Assembly (NCBI RefSeq): GCF_025567285.1
Contig: NZ_JAOQJT010000009.1
Location: 1-64,000 of the forward strand
Length of the DNA stretch: 64,000 nucleotides
Reading direction: 5' to 3'
Origin: Coprococcus aceti
GTDB taxonomy: Bacteria; Bacillota; Clostridia; Lachnospirales; Lachnospiraceae
The notes under the pieces are model-generated. The model saw only the letters and a list, made by a program, of their open reading frames with translations, did no database searches and was not told where the DNA came from. Positions 9,578 through 17,818 of the stretch are shown piece by piece. Numbering within the stretch: the first letter of the stretch is position 1; each line of letters opens with the position of its first letter. Both the position numbers and the translations under genes were made by a program.

Positions 9578-9609
9578 GGCAGTATCCAGTGAACCCACTG
9601 GGCACTGCC
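9578..9609 (-). other. Intercistronic hairpin between cdsA and dxr
   Basis: Two stacked stems, GGCAGT/ACTGCC (9578-9583, 9604-9609) and CCAGTG/CACTGG (9586-9591, 9596-9601), close on a 4-base loop. The minus strand continues with TATTATATTC rather than a T tract. It is likely an RNA processing, stability or partial attenuation element inside the operon. Confidence 0.55.
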
Positions 9610-9620
9610 CATCATGTATC

Positions 9621-10418
9621 CTACAGCAGATATACAAGCAGATAATAAATTATCGGTGCTGTAAATATTATGCTGTCAAATCTGTCCAATATTCCTCCGT
9701 GACCCGGAATCAGCTTTCCGTAGTCCTTGATGTCGTTATTTCTCTTTATCGCAGATGCTGCCAGATCTCCAATAACCGCCGGAAGTGCACCGACAGCGCC
9801 GACAACTGCAAAAAGTAATGGCGCATAGTTCATGGTGTCTACATACTTATCAAACAGTATGCCAAACACTGCTCCGAATACACCTGCTCCAACGATACCG
9901 CCGATAAGACCCTCTATGCTCTTCTTAGGGCTGAGCACAGGTGCCATCTTGTGCTTTCCGAGGGCTCTTCCCACGAAGTAAGCACATGTATCATTTATCC
10001 ATGAGCTGACAAATATCAGCAGGACAAGTACCAGTCCATGCTCCATGTTTCTTATGAGATATACAAATGACAGCATGACACTTACATAGAAGAAATCCAT
10101 AAATGCCGCCATGATCTGTTTATCACTGTATGTTGGGAATGTCAGCACATACACAGCAAGCATAACCAATAAATATACGACCATCATAGGAACAATAATG
10201 TCCATACGATCCAGGTATATGGCTATATAATACAGAACTGTCGCCAGGTAACACACGATTCCCGGAGTCTTCTTGTTCACTCCGTATACTCTGAGCAGCT
10301 CCATATTGCCCACAAGGGATACCAGAGCCATAAGGCCGCATGTTACTATCCCTCCAAAATATAATGTGATGGCCAGTATCACTACCAGAACCGCACCACT
10401 TATCACTCTCTGTTTCAT
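9621..10418 (-). CDS. cdsA: Phosphatidate cytidylyltransferase
   Basis: CdsA activates phosphatidic acid to CDP-diacylglycerol for phospholipid synthesis. It is a multi-pass membrane protein with about eight hydrophobic segments. The C-terminal family signature is clear: GDLAASAIKRNNDIKDYG, then PGHGGILDRFDS (about 240-255). The 265-residue length is typical. GGAGG lies 10 bases before the ATG. It follows uppS by 21 bases in the conserved uppS-cdsA-dxr order. Confidence 0.96.
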   Translation of the reverse strand: MKQRVISGAVLVVILAITLYFGGIVTCGLMALVSLVGNMELLRVYGVNKKTPGIVCYLATVLYYIAIYLDRMDIIVPMMVVYLLVMLAVYVLTFPTYSDKQIMAAFMDFFYVSVMLSFVYLIRNMEHGLVLVLLIFVSSWINDTCAYFVGRALGKHKMAPVLSPKKSIEGLIGGIVGAGVFGAVFGILFDKYVDTMNYAPLLFAVVGAVGALPAVIGDLAASAIKRNNDIKDYGKLIPGHGGILDRFDSIIFTAPIIYYLLVYLL

Positions 10419-10439
10419 TAACTAATATCCTCCGGATAA

Positions 10440-11168
10440 CTATTTTGCATCTCCGAATCTTCTCTCTCTCTTATTGTAGTACCTCACGGCTTCTATCAGA
10501 GAATCCATGTCAAAATCAGGCCACAGTGTATCTGTGAAATAAAACTCAGAATATGCAAGCTGCCATGGGAGGAAGTTGGATGTTCTCTCCTCACCGCTTG
10601 TCCTTATTAGCAGATCAGGATCAGGCACACCCTTTGTGTCGAGATATTCCGCAAACAGGCTCTCGTCAATGTCATCCGCACTGATCTTTCCCGCATCGGC
10701 ATCCTTCATGATCTTCTTCACCGCCCTGACAATCTCATCACGTCCACCGTAGTTTATCGCTATATGGAACTGAAGTCCTGTATTCCCCGCAGTCTCCCTC
10801 TCCAGCTCATCCATCTTCTGAACTATATCCTCCGGGAGGCCCTCTCGCTTACCTATGAGGTTAACCTTCATGTTGGAGTTGTTAGATCTCTCTATACTGT
10901 CAACCAGGTACTTTCTGAAAAGATTCATGATACCTGTGACTTCCTCAACAGACCTCTTCCAGTTCTCCGTGGAAAAAGCATACACTGTAAGATACTTTAT
11001 TCCAAGCTTATCGCAATTTTCACATATAGCCTCTAGAGCCTTCGCACCCTCTGCGTGTCCATAGTTTCTGGGAAGAAATCTCTTCTTTGCCCATCTGCCA
11101 TTTCCATCCATGATCACAGCCACGTGCTCCGGCACATTAAGTAATTCTCCGTTAATTTCTCTCTTCAT
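10440..11168 (-). CDS. uppS: Isoprenyl transferase (undecaprenyl diphosphate synthase)
   Basis: Cis-prenyltransferase that makes the C55 lipid carrier for cell-wall synthesis from FPP and IPP. The catalytic loop HVAVIMDGNGRWAKKR is near the N terminus (Asp for Mg2+), and TVYAFSTENWKR, INYGGRDEI and RTSGEERTSNFLPWQ follow. I start it at ATG 11168 because GGAG lies 5 bases upstream; the frame extends to an ATG at 11186 that has no site. The result is 242 residues, as usual for the family. Confidence 0.96.
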   Translation of the reverse strand: MKREINGELLNVPEHVAVIMDGNGRWAKKRFLPRNYGHAEGAKALEAICENCDKLGIKYLTVYAFSTENWKRSVEEVTGIMNLFRKYLVDSIERSNNSNMKVNLIGKREGLPEDIVQKMDELERETAGNTGLQFHIAINYGGRDEIVRAVKKIMKDADAGKISADDIDESLFAEYLDTKGVPDPDLLIRTSGEERTSNFLPWQLAYSEFYFTDTLWPDFDMDSLIEAVRYYNKRERRFGDAK

Positions 11169-11213
11169 ATTCTCTCCGCATTCCATTTGAGGGATACATC
11201 ATATCCATGATTA

Positions 11214-11759
11214 TTATACTGTCATGATCTCCTTGGATTTTGACTCAACAGCCTTGTCGATCTGACCAACGTACTTATCTGTGAGCTTCTGGATCTTGTC
11301 CTCGTTGTCCTTGAGCTCGTCCTCGCTTATGTCTCCGTTCTTCTCCATCTTCTTGATGGCATCGTTGGCATCACGTCTGATGTTTCTTATAGCGACCTTT
11401 GCGCCCTCACCCTTCTTCTTGATATCCTTGACGAGCTCTTTTCTTCTGTCCTCTGTGAGCTCTGGGAAGTTGAGGATGATGTTTCTTCCATCGTTGTTAG
11501 GTGTGATTCCAAGATCAGAATTCATGATAGCCTTCTCTATCTCCTTGACAAGTGATGGCTCCCATGGTGCGATGACCAGTGTTCTGGCCTCTGGAACAGT
11601 TATATTTGCAAGCTGCTGCATAGGTGTTGGAACTCCATAATACTCAACCTTGATCTTGTTGAGGATGTTAGGGTTCGCTCTTCCTGCTCTGATTGTAGCA
11701 TACTCAGCCTCAAGATTCTCAACTGACTTCTGCATCTTCTCTTCGTACTGTGTTAACAT
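11214..11759 (-). CDS. frr: Ribosome recycling factor
   Basis: Releases ribosomes from mRNA after termination together with EF-G. The 181-residue protein shows the family hallmarks EYATIRAGRANPNILNKI, VEYYG, PWEPSLVKEIEKAI and LTEDRRKELVKDIKK. It has a strong AGGAGG site 8 bases before the ATG and sits between pyrH and uppS, the normal arrangement. Confidence 0.98.
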   Translation of the reverse strand: MLTQYEEKMQKSVENLEAEYATIRAGRANPNILNKIKVEYYGVPTPMQQLANITVPEARTLVIAPWEPSLVKEIEKAIMNSDLGITPNNDGRNIILNFPELTEDRRKELVKDIKKKGEGAKVAIRNIRRDANDAIKKMEKNGDISEDELKDNEDKIQKLTDKYVGQIDKAVESKSKEIMTV

Positions 11760-11804
11760 GATTCATTCCTCCTGGATTATATATTTTTCTTATTATTTTC
11801 CCTT

Positions 11805-12509
11805 TTATTCCGCATTCACATATGTTCCGGTGAAACCGCCTGTAACGGCTTTCACTATGCTGTTCTCATCATTCAGGCCAAACAGCATCATAGGCATCTT
11901 GTTCTCCATGGCAAGAACTGCTGAGGCAAGATCTATTACTCCGAGCTTGTTGTCTACTATATCGCTCATCTTCATGCTGTCATACTTCTTAGCGTTCGGA
12001 TTGGTCTTAGGATCACTGTCATATACTCCATCGATGGCCTTACCTGAAAGAATGACATCTGCCTGAACCTCTATTGCCATAAGCACTGTCGCCATATCTG
12101 TTGAGAAATATGGATGGCCGATTCCACCTGCAAAAAATACGACATCTCCCTGCTCCATATATGCGATTGCCTTGTCCTTGTCAAAAAGCTCAGTCATATT
12201 ACCACATACAAATGGTGTCATGATGTGTGTCTTTATTCCGCAGCTTCTGAAGCTGTCCGCTGTGTAGATACAGTTCATGACAGTTGCCAACATTCCTATG
12301 GAATCCGCCTTAACTCTGTCCATGTTGTCTGAGGTTCTTCCTCTCCAGAAGTTTCCTCCTCCTATTACTACACATACCTGTATTCCCTTGTCTACTATCT
12401 GCTTTACCTGATTGGACACATCTCTGACTGTCTCCTCGTCAAAACCATGTTTCTTATCACCGGCAAGAGCTTCACCGCTCATCTTGAGCAGAATTCTGTC
12501 CATCTTCAT
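11805..12509 (-). CDS. pyrH: UMP kinase
   Basis: Phosphorylates UMP to UDP; bacterial-type amino-acid-kinase fold, usually GTP-activated and UTP-inhibited. Motifs: ILLKMSGEALAG (phosphate loop), VVIGGGNFWRGR, GGIGHPYFSTDMA, and KAIDGVYDSDPKTNP. I choose ATG 12509 (234 residues): an ATG at 12521 follows the only purine-rich stretch with no spacing, whereas 12509 has GGA 7 bases upstream. It is the first gene of the unit that runs to polC. The usual upstream partners rpsB and tsf are absent here, replaced by the LCP gene. Confidence 0.95.
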   Translation of the reverse strand: MKMDRILLKMSGEALAGDKKHGFDEETVRDVSNQVKQIVDKGIQVCVVIGGGNFWRGRTSDNMDRVKADSIGMLATVMNCIYTADSFRSCGIKTHIMTPFVCGNMTELFDKDKAIAYMEQGDVVFFAGGIGHPYFSTDMATVLMAIEVQADVILSGKAIDGVYDSDPKTNPNAKKYDSMKMSDIVDNKLGVIDLASAVLAMENKMPMMLFGLNDENSIVKAVTGGFTGTYVNAE

Positions 12510-12555
12510 ATCGCGATCCATCCTTTGTGTTCATATTTTATTATTCATATTATAT

Positions 12556-12604
12556 ATCGTCATATCCTGGCATGATAACCCATGCAGACATCTGCCTGAC
12601 GACC
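12556..12604 (-). promoter_or_regulatory. Structured 5' leader of the pyrH operon
   Basis: The leader between the promoter and pyrH contains nested complementary segments: CGTCA/TGACG (12559-12563, 12597-12601), TGCC/GGCA inside it, and short inner stems. It might influence expression of the operon, but no known riboswitch or ribosomal-protein site is recognised. Confidence 0.25.
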
Positions 12605-12610
12605 TGATTC

Positions 12611-12638
12611 ATTATAGCACATACCCTTTACATTTCAA
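12611..12638 (-). promoter_or_regulatory. Promoter of the pyrH-polC operon
   Basis: TTGAAA (12633-12638) and TATAAT (12611-12616) are 16 bases apart on the minus strand, with an extended -10 TGC just before TATAAT. It lies immediately after the terminator of the LCP gene, so pyrH to polC is an independent unit of about 11 kb. Confidence 0.75.
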
Positions 12639-12644
12639 AGTAAA

Positions 12645-12690
12645 AAAGAAAGGCACATATCACTGTGTACACGTGCATATGATATGTGCC
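12645..12690 (-). terminator. Terminator of the LCP gene
   Basis: An 11-bp perfect stem GGCACATATCA/TGATATGTGCC (12652-12662, 12680-12690) is followed on the minus strand by TTTCTTTTTTA. It lies about 60 bases after the stop of the LCP gene. Confidence 0.85.
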
Positions 12691-12753
12691 TTGCTGTTAT
12701 GCTTATTTCTGTTATATGTCACCCGACATCCTGCTTTCAGATCCCAGATATCA

Positions 12754-14166
12754 TCAATAGCCATCAGAATAATCTGACTCCGTCGATACAATGGAATCCA
12801 CATCATCCTGAACTGTAAATGTATCAAGATCGAGCTGATTCTCACAGCCTGAATCATTGATGATGTTGTAGCTTATATTCTGTACGGTAGCTGACGGTGT
12901 ATAATTCATGTCGTCGAACAGGAATCTGTGAAGTGCTGTGGCATTCGTTGCGAGATCACAGGCAACGACATAGCTCACCTCATCCATGGTAGGACTGGCG
13001 ATGGTAAACGGGAATCCTGTTGTAGTAGACAGCTTGTAGTTGAAGCAGGATTTTGCCATATCAATGATCTCTTCCTCTGTAAGGCTTGATGCAACATCAT
13101 CCACAACCACGTTGATACAATCAAGCAGCTTGGAGATTCCTGCTGTCTTTGCCGCCTCTATCATCTTAGAGATAACTGTTCTCTGTCTCCATGTTCTTGT
13201 TATATCACCCTCATCTGTACTTCTGATTCTGGAGTATGCTGTAGCCTGCACACCGTTCAGATGAACGACACCTGTGTCATATACATAATCTGAATAAATA
13301 CCATTTACACCCATCTGCTCGTCAATACACTGGTTGAGCTTATAAAGCTCCTCCTCCTTCAGCTCTATATCAATTCCACCCAGGGCATCGATGGCTTCTG
13401 TGAGGGCTGTGAAATTGACTGCAACGTAATCTGTTATATTCAGGTCAAGGTTCTTATTTATCATATTGACAGCGCCCTGTGCTCCGCCGTATGCGTATGC
13501 ATGAGCCGCCTTCTCGTATGACTGGCTGTCATTACAGAGCTCAAGGTAAGTATCTCTGTACAGTGAGAGAAGCTTGACCTCCTGTGTATCATTGTTGATG
13601 CTGCAGATGATTATACTGTCTGAACGCACTCCTTCGTCAACCATGCCTGCATCTCTGGTATCTATACCAAACAATGCGATGTTGGTGTATCCTGTCATCT
13701 TCTTGACTGTTTCTTCATCCAGATCCTCATTTATATGAGTGTCCTTCAGCTCTTTGTACTGCATCTTGTTATATGTGTTGTTGATGTACGCCTTCACAAA
13801 CAGAACGCCTATGACTATGGCTGCAACAACCTCGATTGCAAGTATGATTCCCCATACTCTGTTCTTTTTCTTTCTCTTCTGATCCTTCATATCCTGCTCT
13901 TCTTCCGCATATTCATCTTCATAATATTCATCATCCGATGTATAAGCTTCCTCTTCTGATGCCGCATCCTCTTCATCGTCTGCGCCCGGTCCAAATGCGC
14001 TGTCGGAATAATCATCCTTTGCAATACCGGTTCTGCCATGATCATCTGAATAATCGTCGGCATCGTCATCGTAATCATCTTCATCGTCAAAAAGCATCTC
14101 TCCGGCATATCTGCCCTTAACACGCTTCATATCATCGTCATCATGACCACTCATTTTATTTCCCAT
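12754..14166 (-). CDS. LCP family (LytR-CpsA-Psr) cell-wall glycopolymer ligase
   Basis: LCP proteins transfer undecaprenyl-linked polymers such as teichoic acids or capsule to peptidoglycan. The first 100 residues are a very acidic cytoplasmic tail rich in Asp, Glu and Tyr. One membrane anchor follows (about 108-130). The LCP domain starts at NIALFGIDTRD, with the phosphate-binding arginines in VRSDSIIICSIN and LLSLYRDTYLEL and the DYVAVNFTALTEAIDALGGI signature. Beyond it, the C-terminal 60 residues are acidic. The start has AGGAG 8 bases upstream. Which polymer it attaches cannot be told from the sequence; an LtaS-like synthase is encoded at 42300. Confidence 0.9.
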   Translation of the reverse strand: MGNKMSGHDDDDMKRVKGRYAGEMLFDDEDDYDDDADDYSDDHGRTGIAKDDYSDSAFGPGADDEEDAASEEEAYTSDDEYYEDEYAEEEQDMKDQKRKKKNRVWGIILAIEVVAAIVIGVLFVKAYINNTYNKMQYKELKDTHINEDLDEETVKKMTGYTNIALFGIDTRDAGMVDEGVRSDSIIICSINNDTQEVKLLSLYRDTYLELCNDSQSYEKAAHAYAYGGAQGAVNMINKNLDLNITDYVAVNFTALTEAIDALGGIDIELKEEELYKLNQCIDEQMGVNGIYSDYVYDTGVVHLNGVQATAYSRIRSTDEGDITRTWRQRTVISKMIEAAKTAGISKLLDCINVVVDDVASSLTEEEIIDMAKSCFNYKLSTTTGFPFTIASPTMDEVSYVVACDLATNATALHRFLFDDMNYTPSATVQNISYNIINDSGCENQLDLDTFTVQDDVDSIVSTESDYSDGY

Positions 14167-14286
14167 ATTTTTCTCCTAAATATCGAATGTATCTGTCAAA
14201 ATTTAACTCATATAACAATACATTTTACTACAAATATCTCATCAATTCAACGGGATACACATAATTCACACATTTTTTATACTTGA

Positions 14287-15099
14287 TCAGTCAGCCAGGA
14301 TAAACTTGTCCACCACCGGCACAAGTCCGTCCTCGTCATTTGACAATGTTATATAATCGGCATGTTCCTTCACTATGTCCTGTGCATTTGCCATGGCGAC
14401 TCCCACCCCGGCATACTCTATCATCGTGAGGTCATTATATCCGTCACCGCACGCCACAAGATCCTTTCTGTCCATATCAAGGACCTCAAGAAGCTTCTCA
14501 AGGGATGTTGCCTTGTGAACATTTGGCGGCATGATCTCCACAAAATATGGCTCCGAGCGGAATATATTAAGCTGATCACCGAACTTTTCTGCAAGCTCCT
14601 GCTCTATCTTCTCCGCCTTGTCAGGATCTGCGGTAAGAAGACATTTGTTGAGAGGAAAATCGATATATTCCCTGAAGTTATCTATCCTCATGATCTCCAT
14701 ATGATTGATACTTGCCTCAAATGTCATGTATCCGTCTATATCAGTTCCGGTTATAACTCGGTCTCCATCGTATGTCACCATTCCGCAGCCCGCTTTCAGA
14801 CAGTAATCATATATATCCCTCACCACATCATTGTCAAGCACAGCCTGATATACCACCTCGCCGGTACTGTAATCGACGATCCTTCCGCCGTTGAAAGCAA
14901 GCACATATCCGCCAAATCTGTCAAGCTCTATGGTGTCTGCTATCTTCCTTATTCCAGGCAGTGGACGTCCCGATGCTATCGCAACGATATGCCCCTTCTC
15001 CTGTGCCTCTATTATTTTCTCCAGCGTTGCCGGAGTAATATCCTTCTGAGTATTTGTCAGCGTTCCGTCAATATCAAGTGCCAGTAATTTTTTACTCAT
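14287..15099 (-). CDS. HAD superfamily phosphatase, Cof type
   Basis: Cof-type sugar or cofactor phosphate phosphatase of the haloacid dehalogenase superfamily. Motif I LDIDGTLTNTQ carries the nucleophile Asp, motif II is AIASGRP, and motif IV is ACGDGYNDLTMIEYAG; the IIB cap lies between. The start at ATG 15099 has GGAGG 5 bases upstream, giving 270 residues; the frame is open to 15111 without a site. Substrate is unknown, as for most of this family. Confidence 0.92.
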   Translation of the reverse strand: MSKKLLALDIDGTLTNTQKDITPATLEKIIEAQEKGHIVAIASGRPLPGIRKIADTIELDRFGGYVLAFNGGRIVDYSTGEVVYQAVLDNDVVRDIYDYCLKAGCGMVTYDGDRVITGTDIDGYMTFEASINHMEIMRIDNFREYIDFPLNKCLLTADPDKAEKIEQELAEKFGDQLNIFRSEPYFVEIMPPNVHKATSLEKLLEVLDMDRKDLVACGDGYNDLTMIEYAGVGVAMANAQDIVKEHADYITLSNDEDGLVPVVDKFILAD

Positions 15100-15160
15100 T
15101 TTATCCTCCATAATGTTATAACATAATTTGCTATATATTTTCTCCTTGATGCTATATAAT

Positions 15161-15206
15161 GTCAGAGTTAGGATGCCGTTACGCCATCCTGCCGCCCATT
15201 TCTGAC
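15161..15206 (+). promoter_or_regulatory. Stem-loop leader of the small RlmH-like gene
   Basis: GTCAGA (15161-15166) pairs with TCTGAC (15201-15206) and AGGATG (15170-15175) with CATCCT (15185-15190), ending just before the AGGAG ribosome-binding site. A TATAAT at 15155-15160 could serve as the -10 box, without a clear -35. Function is unknown. Confidence 0.3.
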
Positions 15207-15221
15207 TTTAGGAGAAATCAC

Positions 15222-15620
15222 ATGGATATAAACATATACGTTAATCAGAAAAAAATCAACCCTTTGTATCAGAAAGCCATCGCCGAGTACGTCAAGAGAC
15301 TTTCTCCATACTGTACTCTGTCTATAGTATGTGTTGCAGGGAAAATTAAATGCACCTCAGGGAAAAACACCACAAACTACTGCATATCCGGCTCCGATAC
15401 CATCTCATCTGAGGACTACGCAGCCCGCATCAACAGTCTGACTTCAAGCGGTACCTCAAAGATAAACTTCTACATAGGGTACGATGAATCACTCACAGCT
15501 GATATGGAAAATTTCTCTCTCTGTTCAGTACAGCCGTCCGCCGAGATGACTGCCCTCCTGCTGTCCGAGCAGACCTACAGGGCATACACTATCCTGAACA
15601 ACATAACCTACCACAAATAA
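15222..15620 (+). CDS. Degenerate RlmH-like protein keeping the C-terminal tail
   Basis: A 132-residue protein that aligns end to end with RlmH, the SPOUT methyltransferase of 23S rRNA pseudouridine 1915. The N-terminal part (LYQKAIAEYVKRLSPYC) and the end (SEQTYRAYTILNNITYHK) match the family closely, including the conserved YRA and terminal YHK. The SAM-binding parts do not: the expected FVIGGxxGL is FYIGYDESL, and the expected LSxMTFPHQLxR is CSVQPSAEMTA. The protein is also about 25 residues shorter in the middle. It is thus unlikely to bind SAM itself. The start ATG 15222 has AGGAG 7 bases upstream; an upstream ATG at 15159 has none. It is convergent with rlmH, with 6 bases between the stops. 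It may partner with that protein; see findings. Confidence 0.75.
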   Translation: MDINIYVNQKKINPLYQKAIAEYVKRLSPYCTLSIVCVAGKIKCTSGKNTTNYCISGSDTISSEDYAARINSLTSSGTSKINFYIGYDESLTADMENFSLCSVQPSAEMTALLLSEQTYRAYTILNNITYHK

Positions 15621-15626
15621 TCCCTG

Positions 15627-16082
15627 TCAGCTCCGGCTTATGATCGCAAGCTGCTCCGCCAGCGTCACCCTTATGAGCTGATGCGGAAATGTCATATCCG
15701 ACACGCTCATCCTGTAATCAGCCCTCCTCACTATATCTGCAGCAAGTCCAAGAGATCCCCCTATCACAAATGTAACCGTGTCATGTCCGCGCTCCGATGC
15801 CCTGCGGACCTGATCGGCAAGTCCTTCCGTGGTCGTCTTCTTTCCTTCTATACACAGTGCGATAACATAGTCGTCTCTCCCGATCACATGTCTCAGCCTG
15901 TCCGCCTCGGCCTCAATGATCATGGCATTTACCTTGTCGCCAGCCTTCTGAGGTATCCTCTCGTCAGGAACCTCGCATATCTCCAGACGCCCTCTCTTGT
16001 CGATCTCCTTCTTATATTCATTTAACATCTGCGTAAAATGCTGTTCCTTTATCCTGCCGACGCAGGCAATCCTGTATATCAT
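15627..16082 (-). CDS. rlmH: RlmH, 23S rRNA pseudouridine-1915 N3-methyltransferase, lacking the C-terminal tail
   Basis: SPOUT-class methyltransferase for the pseudouridine at position 1915 in helix 69. The knot that binds SAM is intact: TFVIGGSLGLAADI (about 107) and SVSDMTFPHQLIRVTLAEQ (about 125). The family normally continues with xYRAxxIxxxxPYHK; this protein instead ends LAEQLAIISRS at residue 151. No other reading frame downstream restores the tail before the neighbouring gene begins, so it looks like a real loss and not a sequencing frameshift. It follows the Na+/solute symporter by 15 bases and probably shares its transcript. In RlmH the tail of one subunit is reported to complete the active site of the other. 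Confidence 0.88.
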   Translation of the reverse strand: MIYRIACVGRIKEQHFTQMLNEYKKEIDKRGRLEICEVPDERIPQKAGDKVNAMIIEAEADRLRHVIGRDDYVIALCIEGKKTTTEGLADQVRRASERGHDTVTFVIGGSLGLAADIVRRADYRMSVSDMTFPHQLIRVTLAEQLAIISRS

Positions 16083-16097
16083 ATGAACTCCTTCAGA

Positions 16098-17546
16098 TCA
16101 GGCCTGATCAGCCCTCATCCTGTCAAATATCTTCAGTTCTTCCTCTGTATTTTTCTGCGTGCACACACTTACTCCAATGGTGAACAGCAGACTCACTGCA
16201 AATCCAACCACGTCACCGCTGATACCCGAGTATGCCGCCAGGCTGCCTCCGTTCACAAACGGGAGATATTTCCACATAACAAATGTGAGTATTCCTGCTA
16301 TTATTCCGGCATACATGCCTTTTCCGGTCGCATGCCTGTACGTCAGTGTACAGAAAAGAGGAGCCGCAAGTGCCGCCGCACACAATCCCCAGTTTTCGGC
16401 GATCATATGCTCTCTGTTGAATTCAACAAACTCTGCCACCAGGAAAATGCAGCATCCGGTCAGCACAACAACACCTATATCTATAAGAAGCTTTGCGATT
16501 CCACCGGCTCTTGAGATTGCCGGAACAAGCCCTCTTATATGTTCGCATATATTTCTCATGAACGATTCCAGCATTACGACAACCGCCGCTATAAACACCA
16601 TAAGCGCGGCAAATCTGAACACATACGCATAGGTTCCCGTTCCAAGCAGCTTCTTGAGCATCAGGTTGTACACCTGGAATGAGTTCATATTTGCCCATGC
16701 CTTCTCAGGATAGAGCACCGGTACGACCAGAAGTGCCAGTATACAGCTTGAAAGTATTGTGAACCCTTCAAAGATTACAGCCCATATTCTTCCGACATCG
16801 AGCTCCTTGTTATCCCGGATATTTAAGACACCCTTGTACATCAGCGGCATGGCTATACATCCAAGTCCTACTCCCGTCATGGATATCGCACTTCCTATAT
16901 CCACTGTTTTGCCATCGTAATACAGTATATTCAGATAAATGCTGGTTCCCCCTGCAAGCCTTGATCTCCTGTAATTGTCAAGTATCTCCCTCGCATCCAT
17001 CCTGTAAAATACCAGTCCGATCATCGTCAGACATACGATTATAACCATTATGAACACTATTGTCTTGATTATTCCCATCAGCTTATTGTCAACCAGTATG
17101 GTGGCAAGGATGAGAAATGACACTATGATGGCAAGGCTTATGCTCTCCGGCATGTCCATAAAATAGGCGACAACCGATACGATAACCTTGAGAACAGACA
17201 CCAGTATCAGGCCAAGCGTCACTATCCATATGACGGACACCAGATCTTTCAACTTCCATGACCCATATCTTGCTGCGAACAGCTCCGGAGCATTGTGTAT
17301 CTTTTTAGGGGATATCTCAGCATACGAATTCATACGCTTTGACAGAAATATCCATCCGACAACATTGCCCACGAACAATCCCATGGCCACAAGGCACTGT
17401 CCTGCACCATGTATTACTATATTAATAGGCAGCAGAAATATGACCCACAATATTACATCATTGGCGCATACCTGCCCTGCGGTGGACACACCGCCACAGT
17501 TCTGCCTTTTGATTCCAAATACTCTCTTATCACTAAAAACAGACAT
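16098..17546 (-). CDS. Sodium/solute symporter family protein
   Basis: A 482-residue membrane protein with about 12-13 hydrophobic segments that resembles the SSS (sodium/proline, sodium/pantothenate) family: an unwound first helix region after AGQVCANDVILWV, SKRMNSYAEISPKKIHNAPELFAARYG in the loop typical of family members, and a C-terminal YRHATGKGMYAGIIAG. The family consensus is only partly conserved, so substrate is not inferred. GGAG lies 10 bases before ATG. It is divergent from the Na+/phosphate symporter and upstream of rlmH. Confidence 0.75.
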   Translation of the reverse strand: MSVFSDKRVFGIKRQNCGGVSTAGQVCANDVILWVIFLLPINIVIHGAGQCLVAMGLFVGNVVGWIFLSKRMNSYAEISPKKIHNAPELFAARYGSWKLKDLVSVIWIVTLGLILVSVLKVIVSVVAYFMDMPESISLAIIVSFLILATILVDNKLMGIIKTIVFIMVIIVCLTMIGLVFYRMDAREILDNYRRSRLAGGTSIYLNILYYDGKTVDIGSAISMTGVGLGCIAMPLMYKGVLNIRDNKELDVGRIWAVIFEGFTILSSCILALLVVPVLYPEKAWANMNSFQVYNLMLKKLLGTGTYAYVFRFAALMVFIAAVVVMLESFMRNICEHIRGLVPAISRAGGIAKLLIDIGVVVLTGCCIFLVAEFVEFNREHMIAENWGLCAAALAAPLFCTLTYRHATGKGMYAGIIAGILTFVMWKYLPFVNGGSLAAYSGISGDVVGFAVSLLFTIGVSVCTQKNTEEELKIFDRMRADQA

Positions 17547-17718
17547 GTATCAGCCACTCCATTCTTTTATCTGAATCTTCGTTATCATTTTTATATAATA
17601 TACCCTGCTCATTCTACCACAGTTGAAGTTTTGCCGCCACCATCATATTTATTGTGACATTTGCCGAAATGTTACCATCAATTGCATTATTTTTTCAATA
17701 GTACAAAAACTAGTGATG

Positions 17719-17727
17719 TGTTATAAT
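17719..17727 (+). promoter_or_regulatory. Extended -10 promoter of the Na/Pi symporter gene
   Basis: TGTTATAAT is a perfect extended -10 element (TG, one base, TATAAT at 17722-17727). No good -35 box is seen. It lies about 90 bases before the TTG start. Confidence 0.55.
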
Positions 17728-17818
17728 CTGAATCGTATGGGATTTTACATATTTATTACATATTTTTTACCTGTCCGAAACACAGGTAAAATTCATTTTA
17801 CTCAGGAGGGCTATAATT

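Noticed and set aside
15627..15660. Frameshift hiding the RlmH tail
   Set aside because: I read all three minus-strand frames after the AEQ codons; none gives YRA...PYHK, so a single indel does not restore the family end.
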